Shown here: one piece after another, positions 8,634-16,350 of the stretch
Position numbering within the stretch: the first letter of the stretch is position 1
Layout of the letters: every line of letters starts with the position of its first letter
NCBI GenBank assembly: GCA_020048105.1
Contig: JAIFMW010000081.1
Span: forward strand, 1-39,306
Length of the DNA: 39,306 bases
Origin: Deltaproteobacteria bacterium
GTDB lineage: Bacteria; Acidobacteriota; Holophagae; Holophagales; Holophagaceae
Direction of reading: 5' to 3'
Translations under genes and position numbers: made by a program
The notes under the pieces: model-generated
Database searches by the model: none
Told to the model about the DNA's origin: nothing
What the model saw: the letters and a program-made list of their open reading frames with translations, nothing else

Positions 8634-10757
8634 TTAGCGTTTCTTGGCCGCTTCGCCCATCACGACCGAAGCCGATTGTTCGTTGTGATTCGTATCAATG
8701 ACCCGAACCACCACGCGGTCCCCGCGCATTCGTTCCTTGGGAATCAGCACATCGAATCGTTCCTCCTTCATATCGAAAACCCGATCCTCGGGCGCGATCT
8801 GTAGCCACTGATCGCCATCAGCGCTCACCATGGCTTCCTTCAGAGTCGAGATTTCGTCCTTCACCAAGAATCGGATGCGAAGAGCATCGCCCTCAGGCAG
8901 TACGGAAAGTTCGGAAATCGCTGGCGGCGTGTGATCCACCATGAAGGGCGCGGTGCGCCAGGTACTCGACTGCATGAGATTGAAGGGCTGGCTGGGCAGA
9001 TCCGAGGCCACAACTTCCAACCGGTATTTCCCATCAGGAACCGGCAAGGTATCGAAGGTGAAGAAGCGCTCCTTCCAGGCCTTTTCCAACTCGATGGGCG
9101 CGCCCTTATCGGGCAAAAGACGAAGCCGGAACTGCAGCTGATCACCGTTGGGATCATTCACGCGGAAAACAAAGGCCTGGGCTCCGCGCCGGAAGCTGCG
9201 TTTCTCGGCGCCCATGTAGCCCAGCGCGGGAATAAGCTTCTGCGTTTCGACCGGCACCCGTTCGATGCCAATGTCATCGGGGGGCGCCGTGCGCGTGATG
9301 ACGACTCCCGGCGGCATAGTCTCCACATTTTCCCAAAGGGGCGCCAAATTCCGGTTGGCCCAATGGAGTCGAACGCCTTCCACCACAGGGCTAACGCCCC
9401 CACGGGGGCTGGAAAGCTTCAGACGGAACTGCGCGAAGCGAGCGGGCTTCAGACTGGGACGCTCGCCACTGCGAAGGGGAGGCGTCCACGGGGTCCAGGT
9501 ACCGTCTGGCGTTTCTGTCGAGCCCACGCGGTATTGGAGTTCAACGGAAGTGCCACTGGGCGTTTCGGCATCCAGGTAGGCCCGGCCCCAATCCGCCAGC
9601 GGCGCGCCCTTGAGCACGCGGCTTTCGATCAGCCCCTCCGTGGCTTGGGAATCGGAGAGCAAGTGAATCTCGGCGGGGTTGGAACCGATCACCATGAGAT
9701 CGGAACCCGCATTCAAGAATGCGCTGGCCTGGGCCGTGCCCAAATCCTGAATGACGCCGAAGGGATCCTGCTCTCGGCCCGCGCCGGCAAGGGGAATGCC
9801 GAAGATGCGGGAACGATTGCCGGTGCCAACAACGATCTGCCCGCCCCATAGGCTAAGCGCGAAGACCTGGGCCTGGTTGCTCTGCCAAAGGGTTTCAGGG
9901 ACACGGTCCTTATCCATGCGAATCACAGCGCCCTTGGTGGAGGTGCCCATTTCGGCCAGGTAGCCCTCGCGACGCTCAAGGTTGCCCGAGGCGAAACGAT
10001 TGGCCAATCCGTTGCTGGCGGCGATAAAGACCTGCCCCTCGCGGAACACCAGGCTCTTCACTTCCTCGAAACCCGTGGCCAGCAGCGTCTCCAAGCGATC
10101 ACCGGTCTGCACGCCGGAATAACGAAGTACCAAGCCTCGACCGTGGGTGCCCAAATACCAGCCCCCCTGCCCGTCGGAGGTCAGGCAAGTGAAGGCTGTT
10201 TCTTCGGGCAATTCAGCGAGTTTCCTGCTGAAATTTTCTCGCGCCAGCAAAAGCAAAGCACCTTTCTCACCGCCACCCGCTACCAGGATTTCGCTACCCA
10301 TTAGGCTCATGCCCCAAACCAACCGGGCATCAATATCGGCAAAGGGCTTCACATCGCCGGTCGGCGTTACGCGAAGCAATTTCCCTTCACCGGAAGGTGC
10401 CACGATCAGATCAGCGCCCAGCTTCACCATGGCGAATACAATGCCGCCCTTGACCTGGGCCAAGGGTTTCATCTGACCCCCGGAGAAATGGAACAACTTG
10501 CCCTCGTTGCCGGCACTCAGATACGCGCCACCCGCACCATCGGAGACGGCACACCACACGGCCCCTTCGGAAAGCTGAGCCACGCGGCGCAAGGCCGGAG
10601 CTAGTCGCAAGCGGCCATCGGCTCCGATGCGAACCCCATGCGCATCCGCGCCCAACCAGTCGTTGAAGGAAGCGAAATTCGCCACGGGCGGTTCGGCCTG
10701 GCCAAGGGGGGCCACCAGGGCCGGGATCATCAACGAAAGCATTGCCTTCACACGCAT
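8634..10757 (-). CDS. large exported beta-propeller-like protein
   Basis: A 707-residue exported protein. The ATG at 10757 is chosen over a start 11 codons upstream because GGAG lies five bases before it and a signal peptide follows directly (MRVKAMLSLMIPALVAPLGQA). Residues about 40-400 are a run of repeated beta strands of propeller type (for example AVWCAVSDGAGGAYLSAGNE, GLANRF, VVGTGNRSRIFGIP). The C-terminal half carries fibronectin- or Ig-like modules (VNDPNGDQLQFRLRLLP, VPDGKYRLEVVASDLPSQPF, VDHTPPAISELSVL). No enzymatic motif is seen. It begins 19 bases after the S55-type gene, so the pair is almost surely one operon. A surface or periplasmic binding role is plausible but unproven. 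Confidence 0.75.
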   Translation of the reverse strand: MRVKAMLSLMIPALVAPLGQAEPPVANFASFNDWLGADAHGVRIGADGRLRLAPALRRVAQLSEGAVWCAVSDGAGGAYLSAGNEGKLFHFSGGQMKPLAQVKGGIVFAMVKLGADLIVAPSGEGKLLRVTPTGDVKPFADIDARLVWGMSLMGSEILVAGGGEKGALLLLARENFSRKLAELPEETAFTCLTSDGQGGWYLGTHGRGLVLRYSGVQTGDRLETLLATGFEEVKSLVFREGQVFIAASNGLANRFASGNLERREGYLAEMGTSTKGAVIRMDKDRVPETLWQSNQAQVFALSLWGGQIVVGTGNRSRIFGIPLAGAGREQDPFGVIQDLGTAQASAFLNAGSDLMVIGSNPAEIHLLSDSQATEGLIESRVLKGAPLADWGRAYLDAETPSGTSVELQYRVGSTETPDGTWTPWTPPLRSGERPSLKPARFAQFRLKLSSPRGGVSPVVEGVRLHWANRNLAPLWENVETMPPGVVITRTAPPDDIGIERVPVETQKLIPALGYMGAEKRSFRRGAQAFVFRVNDPNGDQLQFRLRLLPDKGAPIELEKAWKERFFTFDTLPVPDGKYRLEVVASDLPSQPFNLMQSSTWRTAPFMVDHTPPAISELSVLPEGDALRIRFLVKDEISTLKEAMVSADGDQWLQIAPEDRVFDMKEERFDVLIPKERMRGDRVVVRVIDTNHNEQSASVVMGEAAKKR

Positions 10758-10776
10758 GGTCACTCCGAAGTCTTCG

Positions 10777-12540
10777 TTATTCGATTTCAAGATCCAGGCT
10801 CACGAGCCCGCGCACTTCTCGTTCCAAGGGCAACACGGCCCGACTGACGATCCGCCGCTGCAAGCGGTTGGTGGTGCTATCGCCGTCACTACCCAGCAGG
10901 TTGGACACCGTGGGTGGAATGCCTTCGATGCGGCTGCCGCGCAGCCCTGCCCCTGGCTGAGATTGCACAAGCAGACTGTAGGCATGGTTGTTCCGCAGCG
11001 ACCCATTCAGCGCCCGCACCATGTCACCCAGGCTGGCCAAATCGATGGCGCGCTCGTCGGGATCCGTGGCCAACAGACTGAAGCCATCGCCCACCAGCAG
11101 CGTGGCTTTGCCCGGCTTGGCCGAAGGGGGAATATTCACATTGAAGGTGGCGGTCTCGCGCACGCCCTGAATGTTCTGCAGGGTGACGAGAACGGGCAGT
11201 GTCTCGCCCCGCTTGGCGCGAGCCTTGAGCGTTCGCACCCCAGCAATGAGGGTCATATCCAAGCGTTCTTCGGCCTTCACGTTCAGCGAAATGCCCTCGA
11301 TCGTGGCCTTCTCAAAGGGATTCAGCGTAATGGCCTGGGTGATGCCGCCGACATATTGCGCCAAGCGCCCGGCGTTTAGATCAGCCACCATGCATTCCAA
11401 CTGAATGGGACTCTGCCCGGCCAACTTGATGTTGCCTTGGAGGGATAGGCTCTGGAACCCCTGTCCTCGGATATGCGTATTGAGGGTCTGTAGCAGCACC
11501 GTCGCCACGAGATTGGGCGTTACAAAGGGGCTATCCATGACCTCGAATTTGAAATTGAGATTGCGCTTCCCACCTAGATTTAGGCCCACCCGAAGGGACA
11601 CCATCTTGGCTTCGGCGCCCAGCAATCCGGCCACGCCGGAATTGCGATCCAACCGAAGCGCACCCACCGGCGCTACCGCCTGCGTGAGTTTGAAAGAATT
11701 GTTGTAGCTCGGCACAGTAACTGCCACCGTGCCCGACCACATCGGAAGATCCACGGGCCCCAGGTTGAACAAGGGATGCCCAAACAACAACATCTTCTTG
11801 CCCGAGACATAGCTGATGGTCCCCGACGCTGACATTTCCATATCGCCCTGGAGCAGATTGATCACCACCATGCCACCGGGTTCCATGGGGCTGGCTTCCC
11901 CCATGCCATTCCCCGACAGGGCTCCCGACCCTATGAAACGCAAGGGCACCCCTTGCCACAGCGCCTTGGCTTCGGGCCCCAATTCCGTGCCGAACACGGG
12001 GAAGTTCATGCCCGCCACAGCCTCGGCCCCAATGGCGCCGCCACCGAGCAATTCGGCCAAGGGAATCATTTCACCGCGCATGGCCGATTTCAGGACCTTA
12101 GGTGCTTCGATCTTGGGAAGAATAAGCGGGGTCTTGAAGGAGAATGCATCCGGAATATCGCGCAGTTGCTCCAGCATTTCTTCGATGGGGGTAATGGCAC
12201 CGATGGGTTCCTTTTCCTGGGCAATGCCCCTGGATAAGGCGCCCACAAGTTTCCCGTCGATGTAGCAGGGCGAGCCGCTCATGCCCGAGATGATGCCCGT
12301 ATCCGCCAGGGGACCGCCGCTGGCCCGAACCCAAATCAGCGAAGATCCCGGCGAAACATTGCGCTGCACACCAAGCACTTCGAAATCGAAGCGTTCGATC
12401 TTGCCACCCTTGAAGACCGTACGTCCCTGGCCTTTCATGCCGGGCCGGAGTTCCGAAAGCGACATGATCGGTGGCCCCGATTGGGCGTGCATAACCGCAC
12501 AGAAAGCCATCATTGAGTAGATTTTTGTCAAAGGGCGCAT
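10777..12540 (-). CDS. exported protein with SpoIVB-type (peptidase S55) domain
   Basis: A 587-residue exported protein. Residues 86-91 give GMSGSP followed by CYIDGKLVGALSRG, the serine motif of the S55 family known from the sporulation signalling protease SpoIVB. A second family motif, LLFGHPLFNLG with a possible catalytic His near 255, lies after the serine motif, whereas in SpoIVB the histidine comes first. Activity is therefore uncertain. A signal peptide (MRPLTKIYSMMAFCAVMHA) starts at the ATG at 12540; a GTG at 12585 with AGAGG close upstream would add 15 residues and cannot be excluded. Nothing here points to sporulation. It is the upstream partner of the propeller protein gene (19-base gap), suggesting joint action outside the inner membrane. 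Confidence 0.85.
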   Translation of the reverse strand: MRPLTKIYSMMAFCAVMHAQSGPPIMSLSELRPGMKGQGRTVFKGGKIERFDFEVLGVQRNVSPGSSLIWVRASGGPLADTGIISGMSGSPCYIDGKLVGALSRGIAQEKEPIGAITPIEEMLEQLRDIPDAFSFKTPLILPKIEAPKVLKSAMRGEMIPLAELLGGGAIGAEAVAGMNFPVFGTELGPEAKALWQGVPLRFIGSGALSGNGMGEASPMEPGGMVVINLLQGDMEMSASGTISYVSGKKMLLFGHPLFNLGPVDLPMWSGTVAVTVPSYNNSFKLTQAVAPVGALRLDRNSGVAGLLGAEAKMVSLRVGLNLGGKRNLNFKFEVMDSPFVTPNLVATVLLQTLNTHIRGQGFQSLSLQGNIKLAGQSPIQLECMVADLNAGRLAQYVGGITQAITLNPFEKATIEGISLNVKAEERLDMTLIAGVRTLKARAKRGETLPVLVTLQNIQGVRETATFNVNIPPSAKPGKATLLVGDGFSLLATDPDERAIDLASLGDMVRALNGSLRNNHAYSLLVQSQPGAGLRGSRIEGIPPTVSNLLGSDGDSTTNRLQRRIVSRAVLPLEREVRGLVSLDLEIE

Positions 12541-12673
12541 TCGAAACTCGAAACCAGGTGGTGATTCGGGAAGGATGAGGCGCACCGACCTCTCGGCAGA
12601 CCCCTTTCAGCTCAGATGTTCCCATGGGTTCATTGGTTCCGCGACCTGCTGATGCGCCTGCTAGGCTAAAGAG

Positions 12674-13444
12674 ATGCGGACATTGATCCTAGGCGATGTG
12701 GTGGGCGAGCCCGGACGGCGGCTGGTGGAGACTTTCCTGCCCGAATTGAGGCGAGAATTACAACTCGATTTCGTGGTGGTCAATGGCGAAAACGCCGCCC
12801 ACGGACACGGCATCACCGAGCGCATCGCCCGCCAATGGCTGGACGAACTCTGCGTGGATGTGATCACCACCGGCAATCACGCCTTCGATGTCAAAGAAAT
12901 CGCCACCTTTTTCCAGAAAGAAGCGCGCCTGTTGCGCCCCGCCAACTATCCTCCGGGAACCCCCGGTGGTGGCTACGTAAAGCTGCACACAACCTCGGGC
13001 CAAGAAGTGTTGGTAATCAATCTGATGGGCCGAGTCCACATGCCGCCCTGCGATGATCCCTTTCGCTGTGTCGATGCCATTCTCGCCAAAGAACGCGCCG
13101 ATATCGTCTTCGTGGATATGCACGCGGAAGCCACCAGTGAAGCTCTTGCCATGGGCTACCACCTGGAAGGCCGCGTCGCCGCCGTGGTAGGCACCCACAC
13201 CCACGTGCCCACCATGGACGCTAAAGTCTTGCCCGGTGGCACAGCCTATGTGACCGACCTCGGCATGGTGGGCCCCTACGACGGTGTGATCGGAATGAAG
13301 AAAGCCGCTAGCCTCAGTCGATTTCTCCGAGCCAAGGCCGATCGTTTCGAAGTTGCCGAAGGCGATCTCCAACTGCACGGCCTGCTGGTCGTCACCGAAG
13401 GCAAGAAGGCCACCCACGTTGAACGTGTGCTGCGAACCTTGTAA
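12674..13444 (+). CDS. ymdB: YmdB-family metallophosphoesterase
   Basis: Calcineurin-like phosphoesterase of the family that includes YmdB, reported to act on 2',3'-cyclic nucleotides and to influence biofilm and motility decisions in Bacillus. The metal-site motifs are visible: ILGDVVGEPGR at the N-terminus (Asp 8), VVNGENAAHGHG, TTGNHAFD, FVDMHAEATSE and VGTHTHVPTMD, then YVTDLGMVGPYDGVIGM. The length of 256 residues is close to the family's. A short AAAGAG precedes the ATG at 12674. The stop overlaps the next ATG by one base (TAATG at 13442-13446), coupling it to the DciA-like gene. It is divergent from the S55 gene. Confidence 0.92.
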   Translation: MRTLILGDVVGEPGRRLVETFLPELRRELQLDFVVVNGENAAHGHGITERIARQWLDELCVDVITTGNHAFDVKEIATFFQKEARLLRPANYPPGTPGGGYVKLHTTSGQEVLVINLMGRVHMPPCDDPFRCVDAILAKERADIVFVDMHAEATSEALAMGYHLEGRVAAVVGTHTHVPTMDAKVLPGGTAYVTDLGMVGPYDGVIGMKKAASLSRFLRAKADRFEVAEGDLQLHGLLVVTEGKKATHVERVLRTL

Positions 13445-13842
13445 TGCTTCATTCCATTGATTTCGCCACCGAAGATCCCATCCGTGCCGCCGAGCGCCGC
13501 GCTGAGATGCGCCTGATCAAGGCCTGGTCCCTCGTCGTGGGCCCCGCCCTGGTGAATCACACGCGCCTGCTGCGAATTCGCAACCGCACCCTGTTCATGG
13601 GCTGCTGGAAACCCGAAATCATTCCTAATCTCCGCAAATCCGCCGAAGCCGTGTGGCCGGAAATCCAAACCCGCTTGCAGCGCCTCACCCACATCAAACT
13701 CCAAAAGATCGAAGTGCTGCCCTGCGATCCGCCCCCACCTCCCGCACCACCTCCACCCCCACGCCCTGCCGATCCGCTCGATGCCGTCCTCACCAAGCTG
13801 CGCGCGCTCCGCAATCAAGGATGGACGCCCCGCAGGTCCTGA
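13444..13842 (+). CDS. DUF721/DciA-like protein
   Basis: A 132-residue protein resembling the DUF721 family, which includes DciA, a loader of the replicative helicase DnaB in many bacteria without DnaC. Seen: the W-x-x-VVGPALVNHTRLLRIR segment (about residues 28-46), then TLFMGCWKPEIIPNLRKSAE and a final strand (HIKLQKIEVLP). A proline-rich linker (about residues 97-110) separates this from a short basic C-terminal tail. The start overlaps the ymdB stop. The assignment rests on this short similarity pattern, so the helicase-loader role is inference. The tRNA-Pro gene begins about 20 bases after the stop. Confidence 0.7.
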   Translation: MLHSIDFATEDPIRAAERRAEMRLIKAWSLVVGPALVNHTRLLRIRNRTLFMGCWKPEIIPNLRKSAEAVWPEIQTRLQRLTHIKLQKIEVLPCDPPPPPAPPPPPRPADPLDAVLTKLRALRNQGWTPRRS

Positions 13843-13859
13843 GGTAGCATCGATATTCA

Positions 13860-13938
<79 letters not shown>

Positions 13939-13980
13939 TAAAAAGCAAAGGGCACCCATTTGGGTGCCCTTTGCTTTTTA
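13939..13980. terminator. long perfect hairpin after tRNA-Pro, probable bidirectional terminator
   Basis: Twenty base pairs pair without mismatch around the centre of 13939-13980. The GC-rich core is GGCACCCA/TGGGTGCC, flanked by GCAAAG and its complement, with A-runs on the left and T-runs on the right. It begins on the base after the tRNA CCA end. The layout fits an intrinsic terminator that works in both directions. Confidence 0.85.
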
Positions 13981-13982
13981 TG

Positions 13983-14083
13983 CTCGGAGCAGGATTCGAA
14001 CCTCCGAGTGGGATCGCCCGAGGCGTGCCATGCGGCACGCCGAAGCGAGACCGGCAGGCGGCGAAGCCGACTGCGTTCGAATC
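13983..14083. repeat. structured element bounded by inverted tRNA T-arm sequences
   Basis: The left end carries GATTCGAAC (13993-14001) and the right end its complement GTTCGAATC (14075-14083). The left copy is part of a 17-base inverted match (13991-14007) to the T-arm of the neighbouring tRNA-Pro (13909-13925). Three hairpins lie inside: CTCGGAG/CTCCGAG (13983-13989 with 14002-14008), a perfect 8-bp stem GGCGTGCC/GGCACGCC (14022-14029 with 14034-14041), and GCAGGCGGC/GCCGACTGC with one mismatch (14054-14062 with 14066-14074). No acceptor stem or anticodon arm is recognisable, so it is not a second tRNA gene. It may be a small repeat, an attachment-site remnant or a degraded tRNA. The remaining bases to 14178 show nothing further. 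Confidence 0.55.
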
Positions 14084-14178
14084 TTGGTTCCAGATTCACG
14101 AACAGACGCAAACAAACTTCCTACGCCTCGGAAGACCGCAGGAGGCCCAGCCCCTGCCGGTCGAATGCGAGTTCCCCC

Positions 14179-15057
14179 TCACCCCAACTGCGTCAACACC
14201 ACGCCCACAATCACCAACACCGTTCCCACCCCAAACTGCGGCGTGATCGGCTGCGCCAAAAACACCCACGCCAACACCGCTGTCAAAATTGGCTGACCAT
14301 TCGCCGCAATGGCCACCCGACTCGGCTCACGCAACCGCAGTGCATGAAACCAAAGCAAATACATCACCACACTTGCCACCAATCCCAAGTAGAGCCCACC
14401 AATCCATCCAATGGCAGGTATCTGAGCTGGATGAAATCCAGGTAGCCCCACGAGCCCCAGCGGCAGAAACATGGCACTTCCCACCAGAATCGAAAGCGCC
14501 GTGGTTCGCTCGGCCCCATACCGCATCACCAAGGGTCGGCTCACCACCGTGTATCCCGCCCAAGCCACCACCGCCACCATCACCAACAGATCCCCAGCCA
14601 CCCAATGCGGCGGCAACTCATTCCCGTGACGCCCATTGAAGAGCACCACCACACCCGAAAAAGCCAGCAGGATGCCACCCACCTTCAGCACGCTGGGGCG
14701 CTCCAAGCCCCGCATCCAGGCCAAGAGCAACACCACCGTGGGCGTTAAGGCATAGAGCAAGGCCGCATGGGATGGCAGCGTGAGCTTCAACCCCCAAAGA
14801 AATCCGATTTGATTCAAGAGCACGCCCAGGAATCCCGCCAACAAGAAACTCCGCCGGTCGGTCCGCAGGGCTTCCCGCAGGTCGTAGTGCCTAAATCGAG
14901 CCAGCAAAAGGAAAACCACTGCCGCAACGGAGAAGCGAAAAAGCCCCAGGACTAACACGGGAAAGTGAGTGGTAGCGGCCTTGCCCAACAGATAGGTGCC
15001 CGCCGCCAGCAGCGTGTGCATTCCCATGGCCAGGTAGAAGCGTCCCCGAGTCGACAT
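14179..15057 (-). CDS. DMT-superfamily transporter (EamA family)
   Basis: A 292-residue inner-membrane protein with about ten hydrophobic helices arranged as two EamA repeats (roughly residues 8-140 and 152-291). Typical family segments are LVLGLFRFSVAAVVFLLLA, GFLWGLKLTLPSHAALLYAL, TPTVVLLLAW and, in the second half, RVAIAANGQPILTAVLAWVFL. Family members export or exchange small metabolites such as amino acids; the substrate cannot be told from sequence. The first ATG of the frame (15057) is used. It points away from the WYL gene, and the 84 bases between contain no obvious regulatory site. Confidence 0.9.
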   Translation of the reverse strand: MSTRGRFYLAMGMHTLLAAGTYLLGKAATTHFPVLVLGLFRFSVAAVVFLLLARFRHYDLREALRTDRRSFLLAGFLGVLLNQIGFLWGLKLTLPSHAALLYALTPTVVLLLAWMRGLERPSVLKVGGILLAFSGVVVLFNGRHGNELPPHWVAGDLLVMVAVVAWAGYTVVSRPLVMRYGAERTTALSILVGSAMFLPLGLVGLPGFHPAQIPAIGWIGGLYLGLVASVVMYLLWFHALRLREPSRVAIAANGQPILTAVLAWVFLAQPITPQFGVGTVLVIVGVVLTQLG

Positions 15058-15141
15058 TGAATTAGCTTGGCAGGCTGTCTTTCAGGAGTGTCACGGCGCC
15101 CATCCGCGCCGTGCCATAATGCGGGCTTGGAGAAACCACGC

Positions 15142-16287
15142 ATGGCCCCTCGCAAACAAACGACGACCCAAAAGCTATTGGATGGCACCCTTCCGAAGCC
15201 AGAGCCAGCCGCCATTCCAACTCCTGCCCGCAAGAAAACACCGAAGGCCGCCCCCAAGACCGCCAAGACGGCTCCCAAAAAAGCCGCAGCACCTGAGCCC
15301 GAAGCCATTCCTGAAGCGGCAGTGATCCCCGCAGCTAAGCCAGCTCCGAAGGCTGCCGCAGGCCGAAAAAAGGCACCCCTCGCGGCACCCGCACCAGCCG
15401 AAAAAATCGCTGAGGCAGCCCCAACGCCTGTGGCTGTGCCAACGCCAGTAGCTGCGCCAGCGCCTGTGGTTGCAGAAGGCTTCACCGATCACGCCCGCAC
15501 CATCCTGGAAGCGATTTCCACGGGCAAGGCCGTCGAATTCATTTTCAAGGATGGCGACAGCAATCCTCCGCGCACCTTCGAAGCTCGGCAGTTGGTCTTC
15601 GATATCTTCACGGGTGCTTGGTTTGCCTGGGGCTGGGATCGTCGCTACAACGCCGAGCGCCATCATCGTCTGGAACTCCTGGCCGAAATCAATATCGTGG
15701 AAGGCCCAGGTCGGTCGGCCCAGGGTCCCTTTGCCGATGGCACACCCGCCAATCAGATCGGCGGCTGGCGCGGAGGTGAGCCCATCCCGGTCAAGGCTGT
15801 GCTCCAAAAACAGTGGATCTTTGCCGTGAAGCAGTCCCCTGCACCTTTTCCAGAATTTCTGATCGAGGACATCGAGGACGGCAAGGCCCAGGTCAGCTTC
15901 ACCGCCACCGATCTGCGCGCGATCGCTCGTTGGTGCATGCAGTTTGGCGATGGCATCCTGGTGCAGGAACCCCAGCGTCTGGTGGACCGCATCAAACAGG
16001 TTGGTATCGCGTGGGCCGGCAAGATGGCCGCCCCTCTCGCTGCGCCCCAGGCCAAGCCCCAACCCAGGCATGAGCCAAAACACGAAAGCAAGCATGAACC
16101 TAGGCAGGAGCCCCGACACGAAGCCAAGCAGGAGGCGAGGCCTGAGCCCAAACCGGAAGCCAAGCATGAAGCCCGCCGACCGGAAGCCCCTCGCAAGGAG
16201 GTGCGCGAGCACCGTGATGCTCGGGAAAGCGAAGCTCCCAAGCCTGCCAAACCCGGCCGCATCGAAGTCCGCATCGAACGTCTCTAG
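15142..16287 (+). CDS. WYL-domain protein with Lys/Pro/Ala-rich N-tail and His/Glu/Arg-rich C-tail
   Basis: A 381-residue protein with three parts. Residues 1-112 are a Lys/Ala/Pro-rich, probably disordered tail reminiscent of histone-H1-like repeats. Residues about 118-187 match a WYL domain (ILEAISTGKAVEFIFKDGD, TGAWFAWGWDRRYN, RLELLAEINIVEG) and about 215-293 its C-terminal extension (WCX-like). Residues about 308-372 are a repetitive charged tail built from units like EPKHE and EPRHE, ending in a short basic strand. WYL proteins are usually ligand-sensing transcription regulators with an N-terminal helix-turn-helix; none is visible here. The ATG at 15142 is preceded by GGAG; the frame extends 25 codons upstream without support. 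A strong terminator follows at 16304-16335. Confidence 0.8.
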   Translation: MAPRKQTTTQKLLDGTLPKPEPAAIPTPARKKTPKAAPKTAKTAPKKAAAPEPEAIPEAAVIPAAKPAPKAAAGRKKAPLAAPAPAEKIAEAAPTPVAVPTPVAAPAPVVAEGFTDHARTILEAISTGKAVEFIFKDGDSNPPRTFEARQLVFDIFTGAWFAWGWDRRYNAERHHRLELLAEINIVEGPGRSAQGPFADGTPANQIGGWRGGEPIPVKAVLQKQWIFAVKQSPAPFPEFLIEDIEDGKAQVSFTATDLRAIARWCMQFGDGILVQEPQRLVDRIKQVGIAWAGKMAAPLAAPQAKPQPRHEPKHESKHEPRQEPRHEAKQEARPEPKPEAKHEARRPEAPRKEVREHRDARESEAPKPAKPGRIEVRIERL

Positions 16288-16303
16288 TGGTTTTCTTAAT
16301 TGC

Positions 16304-16335
16304 AAAAAGGGCCTCCACGCGTGGAGGCCCTTTTT
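16304..16335. terminator. perfect bidirectional intrinsic terminator
   Basis: A 32-base perfect palindrome: AAAAAGGGCCTCCAC on the left and its complement ending in TTTTT on the right. It sits between the convergent WYL and aldolase genes and can end transcription from both sides. Confidence 0.92.
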
Positions 16336-16350
16336 TAGGGTTCAAAAAAA

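Noticed and set aside
14002-14100. Second tRNA gene downstream of tRNA-Pro
   Set aside because: T-arm-like pieces exist, but no acceptor stem, D-arm or anticodon arm can be folded in either direction.
15142-16287. Histone H1-like protein
   Set aside because: Only the N-terminal tail has that composition; the folded centre matches a WYL domain with its C-terminal extension.
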